Source: Salmonella enterica subsp. enterica serovar Choleraesuis
GTDB lineage: Bacteria; Pseudomonadota; Gammaproteobacteria; Enterobacterales; Enterobacteriaceae
Reading direction: 5' to 3'
Assembly: GCA_022846635.1 (NCBI GenBank)
Contig: AP025685.1
Location: forward strand, 868,001 to 932,000
DNA length: 64,000 nucleotides
The position numbers and the translations under genes are program-made. Below the pieces are notes generated by a model. The model was not told the origin of the DNA. It saw only the letters and a program-made list of their open reading frames with translations, and ran no database searches. Shown one piece after another: positions 27,837-37,325 of the stretch (position 1 is its first letter; every line of letters starts with the position of its first letter).

Positions 27837-28934
27837 ATGAACGGACGTTGGGCAAAACTTCTGACAATAGGCGTTATGGCTGCAGTTCTGGCCGCCTGTT
27901 CCTCAAAACCGACCGATCGCGGTCAGCAATACAGCGATGGTAAATTCTCGCAACCTTTCTCGCTGGTTAACCAGCCGGACGCCGTAGGCTCGCCAATTAA
28001 TGGCGGCGACTTCGCCCAACAGATTAGCCAGATTCGCGGTGCTTCACCGCGCCTTTACAACCGTCATAACGATGTTTACAGCGCCGTTCAGCAATGGCTG
28101 AAGTCCGGCGGCGATACCCGCACACTGCGCCAGTACGGTCTGGATGCCTGGCAGATGGAAGGTGCCGATAACTACGGTAACGTTCAGTTCACCGGGTACT
28201 ACACGCCGGTGATTCAGGCGCGTCACACACGTCAGGGTGAGTTCCAGTATCCTATTTACCGTATGCCGCCGAAAAATGGTCGTCTGCCTTCACGCGCCGG
28301 TATTTACGGCGGTGCGCTGAGCGACAGCTATGTTCTGGCTTACAGCAACTCTCTGATGGATAACTTCATCATGGACGTACAGGGCAGCGGTTATATCGAT
28401 TTCGGCGACGGCAGCCCGCTGACCTTCTTCGCCTATGCCGGGAAAAACGGCTGGCCATACCGCAGCATCGGTAAAGTGCTTATCGATCGCGGTGAAGTGA
28501 AGCGTGAAGATATGTCGATGCAGGCTATCCGCCACTGGGGTGAAACTCATAGCGCCAGCGAAGTGCAGGCGCTGCTGGAAGAGAACCCATCGTTTGTTTT
28601 CTTTACCCCGAAACATTTCGCACCGGTGAAAGGCGCCAGCGCCGTTCCGCTGATTGGCCGGGCCTCCGTGGCGTCCGATCGCTCTATCATTCCGGCGGGG
28701 ACCACTCTTCTGGCCGAAGTACCGTTGCTGGACAACAATGGGAAATTCAGCGGGCAGTATGAGCTTCGCGTCATGGTTGCGCTAGACGTCGGGGGCGCAA
28801 TTAAGGGCCAGCACTTTGATATCTATCAGGGGATTGGTCCGGAAGCGGGACATCGCGCCGGCTGGTATAACCACTACGGGCGAGTCTGGGTGCTGAAGAG
28901 CGCACCGGGAGCCGGTAGCGTCTTCAACGGCTAA
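27837..28934 (+). CDS. mltA: Membrane-bound lytic murein transglycosylase A
   Basis: 365 residues from the ATG at 27837 (MNGRWAK), the E. coli length; the frame is open 37 codons upstream without family similarity. A lipoprotein signal ends in LAAC with Cys21 lipidated and Ser22 next, predicting the outer membrane. MltA cleaves the glycan strand of peptidoglycan to form 1,6-anhydromuramic acid ends. It has the MltA barrel domain with FTGYYTPVIQARHT and the 3D domain with LDVGGAIKGQHFDIYQG, whose Asp is catalytic. It is a single gene ending at a strong terminator. Confidence 0.96.
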   Translation: MNGRWAKLLTIGVMAAVLAACSSKPTDRGQQYSDGKFSQPFSLVNQPDAVGSPINGGDFAQQISQIRGASPRLYNRHNDVYSAVQQWLKSGGDTRTLRQYGLDAWQMEGADNYGNVQFTGYYTPVIQARHTRQGEFQYPIYRMPPKNGRLPSRAGIYGGALSDSYVLAYSNSLMDNFIMDVQGSGYIDFGDGSPLTFFAYAGKNGWPYRSIGKVLIDRGEVKREDMSMQAIRHWGETHSASEVQALLEENPSFVFFTPKHFAPVKGASAVPLIGRASVASDRSIIPAGTTLLAEVPLLDNNGKFSGQYELRVMVALDVGGAIKGQHFDIYQGIGPEAGHRAGWYNHYGRVWVLKSAPGAGSVFNG

Positions 28935-28948
28935 GTTCCCATCTCAAG

Positions 28949-28981
28949 CGGCGGTCTGTATAATCAGGCCGCCGTTTTTTT
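28949..28981 (+). terminator. Intrinsic terminator after mltA
   Basis: 10-bp stem CGGCGGTCTG/CAGGCCGCCG (one G-T wobble), 6-base loop, then seven T residues. The tcdA start codon follows only 14 bases after the T run, so the tcdA leader must begin within or just upstream of this structure if tcdA has its own promoter. Confidence 0.88.
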
Positions 28982-28994
28982 ATGAGGTTTATCC

Positions 28995-29801
28995 ATGTCT
29001 GTCACTCTTTCCGATGCCTGGCGTCAGCGCTTTGGCGGTACCGCTCGTTTATATGGTCAGAATGCGCTTGAGTTGTTTGCGCAGGCCCACGTTTGTGTGG
29101 TGGGTATCGGCGGAGTCGGTTCGTGGGCAGCTGAGGCACTGGCTCGCACCGGGATTGGGGCCATTACGCTGATTGATATGGATGACGTCTGCGTGACCAA
29201 CACCAACCGCCAGATCCACGCGCTCAGCCCCAATGTTGGGCAGTCAAAAGCCGAAGTGATGGCCGAACGTATCACAGCCATTAACCCAGAGTGCCGGGTT
29301 ACCGTGGTGGACGATTTTGTTACCGCCGACAACGTTGCCTCCATGCTGGATCAAGGCTTTAGCTATGTTATTGATGCCATCGACAGCGTTCGGCCAAAAG
29401 CTGCGTTGATAGCATGGTGTCGACGTAACAAGGTGCCGCTGGTGACCACGGGCGGAGCCGGTGGCCAGATTGATCCAACCCAGATTCAAGTCGCCGATCT
29501 GGCGAAAACGATTCAAGATCCGCTGGCTGCCAAGCTGCGTGAGCGGCTGAAAAGTGATTTTGGCGTTGTGAAAAACAGCAAAGGAAAGCTGGGCGTGGAT
29601 TGCGTATTTTCCACCGAGGCGCTGGTTTACCCTCAGCTGGATGGTACGGTGTGCAGCAGTAAGAGCACTGCTGACGGCCCTAAGAGAATGGATTGTGCCT
29701 CGGGCTTTGGGGCGGCAACCATGGTCACCGCCTCATTTGGTTTTATCGCCGTTTCCCATGCGCTGAAAAAAATGATGGCTAAAGCTGCGCGCACGGCTTA
29801 A
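28995..29801 (+). CDS. tcdA: tRNA threonylcarbamoyladenosine dehydratase TcdA (CsdL)
   Basis: 268 residues, as in E. coli. It is an E1-like ATP-dependent enzyme that cyclises t6A37 of tRNA to ct6A. The Rossmann motif GIGGVGSWAAEALART is followed by DMDDVCVTNTNRQIHAL, the Asp and Arg residues that bind ATP. The region MDCASGFGAATMVTASFG near residues 235-252 holds the conserved cysteine. A C-terminal hydrophobic segment is consistent with membrane association. It converges on csdE with 7 bases between. In E. coli TcdA works with the CsdA-CsdE sulfur-transfer pair, encoded next door here too. Confidence 0.96.
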   Translation: MSVTLSDAWRQRFGGTARLYGQNALELFAQAHVCVVGIGGVGSWAAEALARTGIGAITLIDMDDVCVTNTNRQIHALSPNVGQSKAEVMAERITAINPECRVTVVDDFVTADNVASMLDQGFSYVIDAIDSVRPKAALIAWCRRNKVPLVTTGGAGGQIDPTQIQVADLAKTIQDPLAAKLRERLKSDFGVVKNSKGKLGVDCVFSTEALVYPQLDGTVCSSKSTADGPKRMDCASGFGAATMVTASFGFIAVSHALKKMMAKAARTA

Positions 29802-29808
29802 TTCTATT

Positions 29809-30249
29809 TCAGGCTGCTTTGGCAGCCTGCTGCACTGCGTTGGCGATGGCTGCTAACCCCTGGCTACGCGATGCACTTAACTGGTCACTCAGGCCTAGTT
29901 CGTGAAACAGCTCCAGAGGATTTTCTTCGCACAGTTGTTGGGGTGTTTTACCCTCAACGGCGGCCAATAATACGGCCAGCAGGCCGCGAACGATGCGGCC
30001 TTCACTGTCGCCGTAGAAGTGCATCCGGCCATCTGCCTGCAACTCATAACCCAGCCAAACCCGATTTTCGCAGCCGCTTATCTCCTGGGCCATCTGACGC
30101 TGTTGGTCGCTAAGCGGCGGCAGGCGTTTACCGAGCAGGATAAGCTGGCGATATTTATCTTCCCATTGGCGTAACGGGGTAAATAAGGCCCGCAGGCCAT
30201 CGGCATTTAATCGGCCATCCTGTGCCGGATGTGGTGAGGTCTCAGTCAT
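29809..30249 (-). CDS. csdE: Sulfur acceptor protein CsdE
   Basis: 146 residues (E. coli 147), SufE family. The sulfur-accepting cysteine is Cys60 in [12 protein letters not shown]. CsdE takes persulfide sulfur from CsdA and enhances its desulfurase activity; in E. coli it links CsdA to TcdA. The start overlaps the csdA stop by 8 bases, so the two are cotranslated. A perfect 8-bp hairpin (29810-29829) lies inside the coding end, encoding the Ala-Lys-rich tail, and lacks a T run. Confidence 0.95.
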   Translation of the reverse strand: MTETSPHPAQDGRLNADGLRALFTPLRQWEDKYRQLILLGKRLPPLSDQQRQMAQEISGCENRVWLGYELQADGRMHFYGDSEGRIVRGLLAVLLAAVEGKTPQQLCEENPLELFHELGLSDQLSASRSQGLAAIANAVQQAAKAA

Positions 30250-31450
30250 CTTGCAGTAGTTCCAGGGCCAGAGAAACGGCGTTATTCAGAGCGATAACGT
30301 CCTGATGGTTATTATAGGGGGCAAAAGAAGCGCGTAGCGAACCGCTGGTCCCTAACGCCCGATGCAGCGGCTGGGCGCAGTGCTGGCCTGCGCGAATAGC
30401 GACACCGGCGTTGCTAATTAGGGTAACCATATCGGCGTAATGAATGCCCTGGAAGTTAAAGGTCAGCAGGCTGGAGCCGGGGCTGCGATAGCTGATAAAG
30501 CCCCGGTGAGCGCTTAGCAGCCGTTCGGCTTCATCAGCCAGCTGGCAACTCCAGGTTTCAGCGGCAGCTAAATCCGTTTTCTCCAACAGGGTTAACGCCG
30601 CTGACAGGCCTATAGCTCCGGCGATATTAGGCGTTCCTGCTTCGAGGCGTTGCGGCAAGGGCTGTAGCGTGAAACCGTCAAAATCCACTTCAAGCACCAT
30701 TTTCCCACCGCCAAGCCACGGCTCGCAGGATTCCAGCAATTCTGCTTTCCCATACAATGCGCCGATACCGGTTGGGCCATAGAGCTTATGTGCGGAAAAA
30801 GCATAAAAATCGATATCCAGCGCCTGAACATCAATAGCCGAATGGACGATACCTTGAGCACCATCCACCATCACCGGAATTCCGGCGCGATGAGCAAGCT
30901 CCACTGCCTGCGCTAAATCCGGCATCCCGCCAGTCACATTCGACATTTGTCCCAGCGCCAGCATGCGCGTTTTGGAGGATAGTAGCGCTGAAAGTTGCTT
31001 AATATCGGGGATATGATTGCGATCAACCGGTAATTTTACGACTTCGGCACCGCACTGACGCGCCACAATTTGCCAGGGAATCAGGTTAGCATGGTGCTCT
31101 GCTTCGCTAACAATAATCTGGTCCCCGGGCTGCAAACGCGGTCGCAGATAACATTGAGCCACCAGGTTAATCGACTCCGTGGTGCCGCGAGTCCAGATTA
31201 TCTGGCTGGCGTCCGAAGCATTAAGAAAGCGGGCAACCTGTTGGCGGGCTGACTCAAAATTTGCGGTAAGAGCCTGTGCCGCCAGATGCTGGCTGCGATG
31301 GACGCTTCCGGCGCTGCTGGAATAGAAGGCATTAGTCGCTGAAATGACCGATCGGGGTTTTAGCGCGGTGGCGGCGCTATCAAGGTAGACGGCGCCATCG
31401 TCCAGGGCAGGGAACTCTTCACGGAAGCGCACCGGATTAAAAGATTTCAT
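30242..31450 (-). CDS. csdA: Cysteine desulfurase CsdA
   Basis: 402 residues from the ATG at 31450 (MKSFNPVRF) with GAGGAGT upstream; E. coli CsdA has 401. In-frame codons further upstream (to 31504) have no family similarity. It is a PLP-dependent class V aminotransferase-fold enzyme. PLP Lys222 lies in [11 protein letters not shown], His119/120 in [12 protein letters not shown], and the persulfide cysteine is Cys358 in [10 protein letters not shown], with the same numbering as E. coli. It supplies sulfur to CsdE. It is divergent from ygdI with 190 bases between. Confidence 0.96.
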   Translation of the reverse strand: MKSFNPVRFREEFPALDDGAVYLDSAATALKPRSVISATNAFYSSSAGSVHRSQHLAAQALTANFESARQQVARFLNASDASQIIWTRGTTESINLVAQCYLRPRLQPGDQIIVSEAEHHANLIPWQIVARQCGAEVVKLPVDRNHIPDIKQLSALLSSKTRMLALGQMSNVTGGMPDLAQAVELAHRAGIPVMVDGAQGIVHSAIDVQALDIDFYAFSAHKLYGPTGIGALYGKAELLESCEPWLGGGKMVLEVDFDGFTLQPLPQRLEAGTPNIAGAIGLSAALTLLEKTDLAAAETWSCQLADEAERLLSAHRGFISYRSPGSSLLTFNFQGIHYADMVTLISNAGVAIRAGQHCAQPLHRALGTSGSLRASFAPYNNHQDVIALNNAVSLALELLQDD

Positions 31451-31640
31451 GATACTCCTCACACTTATGGCGCCGATCGTCGCGCATTTTAATCGCTGAA
31501 ACAAGTGTCGGAAGTATCCAGGATTACTCTGTTTAAACTGGCGAAATTCAAATAGCAGGTTATCCTGAATAAAGTAAGCTGTTTTGTTTTGCCTCTTAGA
31601 TGAGAGGCTTAGTCAGCATAAAACTCTAAAGGAGATGAGT

Positions 31641-31865
31641 ATGAATAAGACTGCCGCAGTACTGACCGCTTTAGCAATGACGTTTACGCTTGCCGCCTGC
31701 TCTTCAAATTACGTGATGCATACTAACGACGGGCGCACCATTGTTTCTGATGGCAAACCGGTAACTGATAATGATACCGGCATGATTAAGTACACTGATG
31801 CCAATGGGACCAAGCAGCAGATTAACCGTTCTGACGTTAAAGAGATGGTTAAACTGGAAGACTAA
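31641..31865 (+). CDS. ygdI: Small DUF903 lipoprotein YgdI
   Basis: 74 residues from the ATG at 31641 with AAAGGAGATGAG upstream; E. coli YgdI has 75. A lipoprotein signal ends LAAC, Cys20, then Ser21, suggesting outer-membrane sorting. The mature part shares YVMHTNDGRTIVSDGKP and QINRSDV with YgdR at 3582-3800, so the two are paralogues 28 kb apart. Function is unknown. Its stop is 17 bases from the 3' end of GcvB, which points toward it. Confidence 0.94.
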   Translation: MNKTAAVLTALAMTFTLAACSSNYVMHTNDGRTIVSDGKPVTDNDTGMIKYTDANGTKQQINRSDVKEMVKLED

Positions 31866-31881
31866 TCCAGATTTGGCAGGC

Positions 31882-32090
31882 AAAAAAAAGCACCGCAATT
31901 TGCGGTGCTACATTAATTAATCACTATGGACAGACAGGGTAAATGTACAGGAAGTGAAAATGGGGTAGCTTTGCTACCAGGGTCTGAACTCCAGACCAAT
32001 TGCAAACACAACAACACAACATCACAACCGTAAGCCAAAAGCCCTTCAGAACTCTCATCCCAAAAAACTTTTCGTTCCGGCTCAGGAAGT
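31882..32090 (-). ncRNA. gcvB: Small regulatory RNA GcvB
   Basis: About 209 bases, divergent from gcvA as in E. coli. The 5' end ACTTCCTGAGCCGGAACGAA matches E. coli GcvB. The G/U-rich R1 seed region (GGTTGTGATGTTGTGTTGTT) is at 32029-32006 and is the main base-pairing site for many amino-acid transport mRNAs. Then come the GGTAGCAAAGCTACC-type hairpin and, at the 3' end, AGCACCGCA/TGCGGTGCT plus a T run (31909-31882). GcvB acts with Hfq and is activated by GcvA. Any open frame here (for example 70 codons at 31913-32125) is incidental. Confidence 0.95.
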
Positions 32091-32096
32091 GTGCCC

Positions 32097-32125
32097 ACTA
32101 TAGGTATTTGCTGGTACATCCTCAA
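32097..32125 (-). promoter_or_regulatory. gcvB promoter
   Basis: Minus strand TTGAGG (32125-32120), 17-base spacer, TATAGT (32102-32097), six bases before the expected +1 at 32090. GcvA would bind just upstream, in the 90 bases between here and gcvA. Confidence 0.75.
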
Positions 32126-32216
32126 CGGACAAATTATAATGCTTCAGATAAAAAAAACTAATAAGTTAATGCTGTAATAGATTTGTTAAATCTATTAACA
32201 ATAAGCGAGTTTTATC

Positions 32217-33137
32217 ATGTCGAAGCGTTTACCTCCGCTCAATGCATTACGAGTATTTGATGCGGCGGCACGTCACCTGAGCTTTACCAAGGCAGCCGAG
32301 GAGCTGTTTGTAACTCAGGCTGCGGTCAGCCATCAAATCAAATCCCTGGAAGATTTTCTTGGCCTCAAGCTCTTTAGGCGGCGCAACCGATCTCTGTTGC
32401 TGACTGAAGAGGGGCAGAGTTATTTCCAGGATATAAAAGAAATTTTCTCCCAACTGACCGAAGCCACACGTAAACTACAATCCCGCAGTGCTAAAGGGGC
32501 GCTAACTGTCAGCCTGTTACCAAGCTTTGCGATACACTGGCTGGTGCCAAGGCTTTCAAGCTTTAACAGCGACTGGCCGGGAATCGATGTTCGTATCCAG
32601 GCGGTTGACCGTGAAGAAGATAAACTTGCCGATGACGTGGATGTCGCGATTTTCTATGGTCGCGGAAACTGGCCGGGGCTGAGGGTTGAAAAGCTTTATG
32701 CCGAATACCTGCTGCCAGTTTGTTCTCCGCTGTTGTTGACCGGGGAAAAGCCGCTAAAAACACCAGAGGATCTGGCGCATCATACCCTGTTGCATGATGC
32801 ATCCCGGCGGGACTGGCAGACCTACATTCGCCAGCTTGGCGTTGGGCATATTAATGTTCAGCAGGGGCCTATTTTTAGCCATAGCGCTATGGTGTTACAG
32901 GCTGCAATTCACGGCCAGGGAATTGCGCTTGCCAATAACGTCATGGCCCAGACTGAAATCGAGGCCGGTCGCCTGGTTTGCCCGTTTAGCGATGTATTAG
33001 TTAGCAGAAACGCCTTCTATCTGGTTTGCCACGACAGTCAGGCAGAACTGGGTAAAATAGCCGCCTTTCGGCAATGGATTCTGGCAAAAGCGGCCAGCGA
33101 GCAGGAGAAGTTCCGCTTTCGCTATGAGCAACAATAA
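32217..33137 (+). CDS. gcvA: Glycine cleavage system transcriptional regulator GcvA
   Basis: 306 residues (E. coli 305). LysR-type regulator: the N-terminal helix-turn-helix is around residues 20-45 (LSFTKAAEELFVTQAAVSHQ), followed by the substrate-binding domain (about 95-300). In E. coli GcvA activates gcvTHP when glycine is abundant, represses it with GcvR when not, and activates gcvB. Its position divergent from gcvB is conserved here. The Shine-Dalgarno is weak (GCGAGT). The C-terminus RFRYEQQ is close to that of E. coli. ygdD starts 71 bases downstream on the same strand. Confidence 0.96.
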   Translation: MSKRLPPLNALRVFDAAARHLSFTKAAEELFVTQAAVSHQIKSLEDFLGLKLFRRRNRSLLLTEEGQSYFQDIKEIFSQLTEATRKLQSRSAKGALTVSLLPSFAIHWLVPRLSSFNSDWPGIDVRIQAVDREEDKLADDVDVAIFYGRGNWPGLRVEKLYAEYLLPVCSPLLLTGEKPLKTPEDLAHHTLLHDASRRDWQTYIRQLGVGHINVQQGPIFSHSAMVLQAAIHGQGIALANNVMAQTEIEAGRLVCPFSDVLVSRNAFYLVCHDSQAELGKIAAFRQWILAKAASEQEKFRFRYEQQ

Positions 33138-33208
33138 GTTATTCGCGCACCAGCCATCCAACCAGGGAATGCGATGGGGGCGTTGCGCGTCTGGGAGGGA
33201 ATAAATAG

Positions 33209-33604
33209 ATGACCAGCCGTTTTATGCTGATATTCGCCGCAATTAGCGGCTTTGTTTTTGTCGCCTTTGGCGCTTTTGGTGCCCATGTCCTGAGTAAATC
33301 TCTTGGCCCTGCTGAAATGGCGTGGATCCATACCGGGCTTGAGTACCAGGCGTTTCATACTTTGGCAATTCTGGGTCTATCGGTTGCGATGCAGCGTCGC
33401 ATTAGCATCTGGTTTTACTGGAGCAGCGTCTTCCTGGCGCTCGGTACCGTATTGTTTAGCGGCAGCCTTTATCTGCTGGCGCTCTCCCACCTTAAACTGT
33501 GGGCGTTTGTGACTCCGGTTGGCGGCGTAAGTTTCCTCGCCGGCTGGGCTTTAATGTTAGTTGGCGCACTGCGCCTGAAACCCCGGGGCATCATTCATGA
33601 ATAA
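33209..33604 (+). CDS. ygdD: DUF423 inner membrane protein YgdD
   Basis: 131 residues, the E. coli YgdD length. Four hydrophobic segments; the DUF423 signature [16 protein letters not shown] lies near the N-terminus, and [13 protein letters not shown] and [11 protein letters not shown] follow. Function is unknown. GGGAGGGAATA precedes the start. The stop overlaps the rlmM start by 8 bases, so ygdD and rlmM are cotranslated. Confidence 0.94.
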   Translation: MTSRFMLIFAAISGFVFVAFGAFGAHVLSKSLGPAEMAWIHTGLEYQAFHTLAILGLSVAMQRRISIWFYWSSVFLALGTVLFSGSLYLLALSHLKLWAFVTPVGGVSFLAGWALMLVGALRLKPRGIIHE

Positions 33605-34697
33605 GGTTATTCTTTACTGCCGTCAGGGCTTTGAGAAAGAGTGTGCGGCAGAGATAACCGATAAGGCGGGCCAGCTTGGTGTCTACGGTTTCGCCCGCGT
33701 TAAAGATAGCTCCGGCTATGTGGTTTTCGAATGCTATCAACAAGGTGAAGCAGATAAACTTGCCCGTGAACTTCCGTTCAGCTCGCTTATTTTTGCTCGT
33801 CAGATGATAGTCGCTGGGGAACTGCTTAAAGACCTGCCGCCTGAAGATCGCGTTACGCCAATTGTGGGTATGCTCCAGGGCGTAGTCGAAAAAGGCGGAG
33901 AGCTGCGGGTTGAAGTCGCTGACACTAACGAAAGCAAAGAGCTGATGAAGTTCTGCCGCAAGTTCACCGTTCCGCTGCGCGCCGCGCTGCGCGAGGCTAA
34001 AGTGCTGGCTGGTTATGAAACACCAAAGCGCCCGGTGGTACATGTGTTCTTTATTGCTCCTGGCTGCTGCTACACCGGTTACTCCTATACCAACAATAAT
34101 TCCGCTTTCTATATGGGCATACCGCGCCTGAAGTTTCCGGCCGATGCCCCTAGCCGTTCAACGCTGAAGCTGGAAGAGGCGTTTCACGTCTTTATTCCGG
34201 CGGATGAATGGGATGAGCGTCTGGCAAATGGTATGTATGCTGTCGATCTTGGGGCCTGTCCCGGTGGCTGGACTTATCAGTTGGTGAAACGCAACATGTG
34301 GGTTTACTCCATCGACAACGGGCCAATGGCTCAAAGCCTGATGGATACCGGGCAGGTGACCTGGCTGCGCGAGGATGGATTCCGCTACCGGCCAACCCGC
34401 AACAATATTTCGTGGCTGGTATGCGATATGGTTGAAAAACCGGCTAAAGTTGCCGCATTAATGGCGGACTGGCTGGTAAACGGCTGGTGCCGTGAGGCAA
34501 TTTTTAACCTTAAGTTGCCGATGAAAAAGCGCTATGAAGAAGTTTCAAATAACCTGAACTACATTCGCGAGCGGCTGGAAGAAAACGGCGTTAATGCGCA
34601 GATTCAGGCCCGCCAGCTATATCACGATCGTGAAGAGGTGACTGTGCACGTACGCCGCCTGTGGGCTGCGGTGGGCGGGCGTCGGGACGAACGCTAA
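33597..34697 (+). CDS. rlmM: 23S rRNA 2'-O-ribose methyltransferase RlmM (C2498)
   Basis: 366 residues, as in E. coli. The N-terminal THUMP-like region (about 1-170) is followed by a Rossmann methyltransferase domain with the SAM motif [19 protein letters not shown]-type catalytic arrangement is implied by LVCDMVEKP and [12 protein letters not shown]. RlmM methylates the 2'-OH of C2498 in 23S rRNA before 50S assembly. It ends at a strong terminator. In K-12 the fuc operon lies between this gene and xni; here xni follows directly. Confidence 0.96.
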   Translation: MNKVILYCRQGFEKECAAEITDKAGQLGVYGFARVKDSSGYVVFECYQQGEADKLARELPFSSLIFARQMIVAGELLKDLPPEDRVTPIVGMLQGVVEKGGELRVEVADTNESKELMKFCRKFTVPLRAALREAKVLAGYETPKRPVVHVFFIAPGCCYTGYSYTNNNSAFYMGIPRLKFPADAPSRSTLKLEEAFHVFIPADEWDERLANGMYAVDLGACPGGWTYQLVKRNMWVYSIDNGPMAQSLMDTGQVTWLREDGFRYRPTRNNISWLVCDMVEKPAKVAALMADWLVNGWCREAIFNLKLPMKKRYEEVSNNLNYIRERLEENGVNAQIQARQLYHDREEVTVHVRRLWAAVGGRRDER

Positions 34698-34728
34698 ATC
34701 TGTTTTTATGCAGCTAATGATATTATAT

Positions 34729-34754
34729 ACGGCGCCTGGTGCGCCGTTTTTTTT
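34729..34754 (+). terminator. Intrinsic terminator after rlmM
   Basis: 7-bp stem ACGGCGC/GCGCCGT, 5-base loop, eight T residues, 31 bases beyond the rlmM stop. Nothing else is recognisable in 34755-34849. Confidence 0.85.
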
Positions 34755-34849
34755 ATCCGAATATCTGGCGATATTTACTTGCACGGATGCGAGCCGCCAG
34801 CGCAGGCCAATAGTGGATTCAGGTGGTTCCTGTCACTCTGATGTTCCCG

Positions 34850-35608
34850 TTATTGAGCAGGCAGCCTTAGCTGTTGCAGATTTCCATCCAATGCAATGTC
34901 GCACTGCAAGGTAGACACCTGGCGGCTGAGAAAGGCATTTTCCCGGTGCTCCGCCAGCTTGTGGCGCCATTTTTCTGGCACTGACTCGAGGTTCTGGTAA
35001 AGCGTCTCCAGGCTTTCAAACTGGGTAATTAACTCGCGGGCACTTTTAGGCCCGATACCGGCAACGCCTGGAATTTTCGAACTGCTGATTCCAGCCAGCC
35101 CCCAGTAGTCGGGGAGCCGGGCGGGAGATACGCCAAACTCTGCCTCAACAAAGGGGGCATCCAGCCAGCGTTTCTGGAAGTAATCACGAATACGGATATT
35201 CGGCGACAACAGCTGGCAGTAGCCTTTATCGGTTGATACCAGCGTAACCTGATGACCGGCGAGACCCACTCGGGATGCTAGCGTAGCCGCCACATCATCG
35301 GCTTCACAGCCTGAGGCCTGCCAGCAGGGGATACCCTGGGCTGAAAAGGCCGCTTTTAACTCTGGCATTTCCTGGCGCAGATTGTCTGGCATGGGTTGAC
35401 GCCCGGCTTTGTAATCGGCCAGCAACTGATGACGCCAGTTGCTGTCGCGGGCTTCATCGTCAAATACCGCTACAGCATGGGTTGGCAGGCTGTGTAAACG
35501 TAACTGGTTAATCGCCCTGAGACAGGTTTCAGCGCACGGTGAACCTTGCACCGCATGGATGCGACGGATGAGGTTAAGGGCGTCGATTATTAACAGATGA
35601 ATAGCCAC
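34850..35608 (-). CDS. xni: Flap endonuclease Xni (exonuclease IX homologue)
   Basis: 252 residues from a GTG at 35608 ([12 protein letters not shown]), matching the E. coli start MAVHLLIVDALN and length 251. GGGAG lies 7 bases upstream. The frame is open to 35683, but that extension has no family similarity. PIN/5'-3' exonuclease fold with acidic residues in [26 protein letters not shown] and STDKGYCQL, then the helix-hairpin-helix [14 protein letters not shown]. Xni cleaves flapped DNA and backs up the Pol I 5' nuclease. Its C-terminus (LRLPAQ) is one residue longer than in E. coli. Confidence 0.95.
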   Translation of the reverse strand: MAIHLLIIDALNLIRRIHAVQGSPCAETCLRAINQLRLHSLPTHAVAVFDDEARDSNWRHQLLADYKAGRQPMPDNLRQEMPELKAAFSAQGIPCWQASGCEADDVAATLASRVGLAGHQVTLVSTDKGYCQLLSPNIRIRDYFQKRWLDAPFVEAEFGVSPARLPDYWGLAGISSSKIPGVAGIGPKSARELITQFESLETLYQNLESVPEKWRHKLAEHRENAFLSRQVSTLQCDIALDGNLQQLRLPAQ

Positions 35609-35853
35609 GGCAAGCTCCCGGTAAATTAAGACAGTCGGCTTTCCGTAGCGCCAACCTCCGGGCAGTATAAAGCCGGCAGGCAATGAGCGGCAGCTTATTT
35701 TCCTAAGGCTCTCTAAAAATGAAGCGAGTTTCAGATAATTGACGGCAATTTAGCTTAGTTGCATTAAATCCCCGATCGGGGCAGGGCAATGAGGATGGAG
35801 AGAGGAAAAAGGCCCCGAAGCCCTGGAGATAATGATTGGGACGGGGCGGAGAC

Positions 35854-35881
35854 AAAAAAAGAGCCTGCTGGTGGCAGGCTC
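35854..35881 (-). terminator. Intrinsic terminator after sdaB
   Basis: Perfect 8-bp stem GAGCCTGC/GCAGGCTC with a 5-base loop, followed on the minus strand by seven T residues, 10 bases after the sdaB stop. The plus-strand copy contains a Chi octamer (GCTGGTGG, 35867-35874). Confidence 0.9.
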
Positions 35882-35891
35882 GTTCAGGCAA

Positions 35892-37262
35892 TTAGTCACA
35901 GCTCACAACGACTTTCATCGCCAGGCCACCGCGAGAAGTTTCGCGATACTTGGCGTTCATGTCCTTGCCGGTTTCATACATAGTTTCGATAACTTTATCT
36001 AGGCAAACGCGCGGCTCGCTATTGCGACGCAGCGCCATACGCGCAGAGTTGACGGCTTTTACCGCGGCAATAGCGTTACGCTCAATACACGGAACCTGTA
36101 CCTGGCCGGCGACCGGGTCGCAGGTTAAGCCCAGGTTATGCTCCATACCAATTTCTGCTGCCATACAAACCTGCGCCGGGCTGCCGCCCAGCAGTTCGGC
36201 CAGACCCGCAGCGGCCATAGAGCAGGCCACGCCTACCTCACCCTGGCAACCCACTTCGGCACCTGAGATAGAAGCATTCATTTTGTAAAGTGAGCCAATA
36301 GCACTGGCAACTAGCAGGTAGCGGGCCAGAGAGTTAGCGTTAACTTCACGGATAAACTGGTTGTAATAAGCCAGTACCGCCGGAACAATGCCGCAGGCAC
36401 CGTTGGTCGGCGCGGTCACTACGCGGCCACCGGCGGCGTTTTCTTCATTGACCGCCAGCGCATACATGTTAATCCAATCCACGACGTTCATCGGATCAAG
36501 ATTGTTTTTATCGGAGCTCACCAGCTGGCGACGCAGCGCGGAAGCGCGGCGCGGAACGCGCAGCTTGCCCGGCAGTACGCCTTCGGTGGTAGAGCCACGT
36601 TCAATACCCGCCTGCATCACGGCCCAAACCTGGTTGAAGTGCTCAGTCAGCTCTTCCTGGCTGTGAAGGGCCAGCTCGTTTTGCATCATCAGACCAGAGA
36701 GCGACAGTCCGGTTTCGGAGCAGTGGCGCTGAAGGTCTGCGGCGTTTTTATAAGGATACGGCACTTCTACCGGCGCATCGGAGGTTTGTCCGAAGTGTTC
36801 TTCATCGACGATAAAGCCGCCGCCAATAGAGTAATAAGTTTGGCTGTAGAGTACGGTATCGCCCGCCAGAGCGGTAATGCGCATACCATTTTCATGCAGC
36901 GACAGGTTGTCCTGATGGAAGTTCATACTGGTATCCACCGGGAAATCGACTTCGTGCTGGCCGTTGGCTAATGCCAGGCGACCGTGGGTGTTTACGTCCT
37001 GAATAAAGCCAGGGATACGGTCAATATCCACGCTATCTGGAAGATTACCCGCCAGACCCATAATAATGGCGATATCGGTATGGTGGCCTTTACCGGTGAG
37101 CGACAGAGAACCGTAAACATCAACCACTACGCGGGTTACATCGCGCAAAATACCTTTATTGATAAGGTCATCGCTGAACTGTTTACCGGCCTTCATCGGC
37201 CCCACGGTATGGGAACTGGAAGGGCCGATACCAATCTTGAAAATATCGAATACGCTGATCAT
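35892..37262 (-). CDS. sdaB: L-serine deaminase II SdaB
   Basis: 456 residues (E. coli 455). Single-chain iron-sulfur L-serine dehydratase, converting serine to pyruvate and ammonia. The N-terminal beta domain begins with [15 protein letters not shown] (substrate-site serines). The C-terminal alpha domain has [31 protein letters not shown] and [18 protein letters not shown], carrying the cysteines that hold the [4Fe-4S] cluster. It follows sdaC in one operon, 63 bases apart, with a stable hairpin between them, so serine is imported and deaminated by adjacent gene products. A strong terminator follows. Confidence 0.97.
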   Translation of the reverse strand: MISVFDIFKIGIGPSSSHTVGPMKAGKQFSDDLINKGILRDVTRVVVDVYGSLSLTGKGHHTDIAIIMGLAGNLPDSVDIDRIPGFIQDVNTHGRLALANGQHEVDFPVDTSMNFHQDNLSLHENGMRITALAGDTVLYSQTYYSIGGGFIVDEEHFGQTSDAPVEVPYPYKNAADLQRHCSETGLSLSGLMMQNELALHSQEELTEHFNQVWAVMQAGIERGSTTEGVLPGKLRVPRRASALRRQLVSSDKNNLDPMNVVDWINMYALAVNEENAAGGRVVTAPTNGACGIVPAVLAYYNQFIREVNANSLARYLLVASAIGSLYKMNASISGAEVGCQGEVGVACSMAAAGLAELLGGSPAQVCMAAEIGMEHNLGLTCDPVAGQVQVPCIERNAIAAVKAVNSARMALRRNSEPRVCLDKVIETMYETGKDMNAKYRETSRGGLAMKVVVSCD

Positions 37263-37296
37263 ATAGCTTCCAATAGTCGATAGAGCGTTAGAAGAG

Positions 37297-37316
37297 GCGC
37301 CGCCTTGCGGCGGCGC
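37297..37316 (-). other. Intercistronic hairpin between sdaC and sdaB
   Basis: Perfect 8-bp all-GC stem GCGCCGCC/GGCGGCGC with a 4-base loop, 10 bases after the sdaC stop. It has no T run, so it looks more like an mRNA-stabilising or attenuating structure than a true terminator. That role is inferred. Confidence 0.55.
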
Positions 37317-37325
37317 AACCGGTGA

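Noticed and set aside
29810..29829. Perfect hairpin CAGGCTGC/GCAGCCTG between tcdA and csdE, considered as a terminator
   Set aside because: It lies in the csdE coding end and neither strand has a T run after it.
31913..32125. A 70-codon open frame on the minus strand between ygdI and gcvA
   Set aside because: It begins upstream of the gcvB promoter and overlaps the GcvB RNA; no ribosome site or family similarity.
35770..35781. Perfect palindrome CCCCGATCGGGG upstream of xni
   Set aside because: No T run, no promoter at suitable spacing and no known operator of this sequence; it may be chance.
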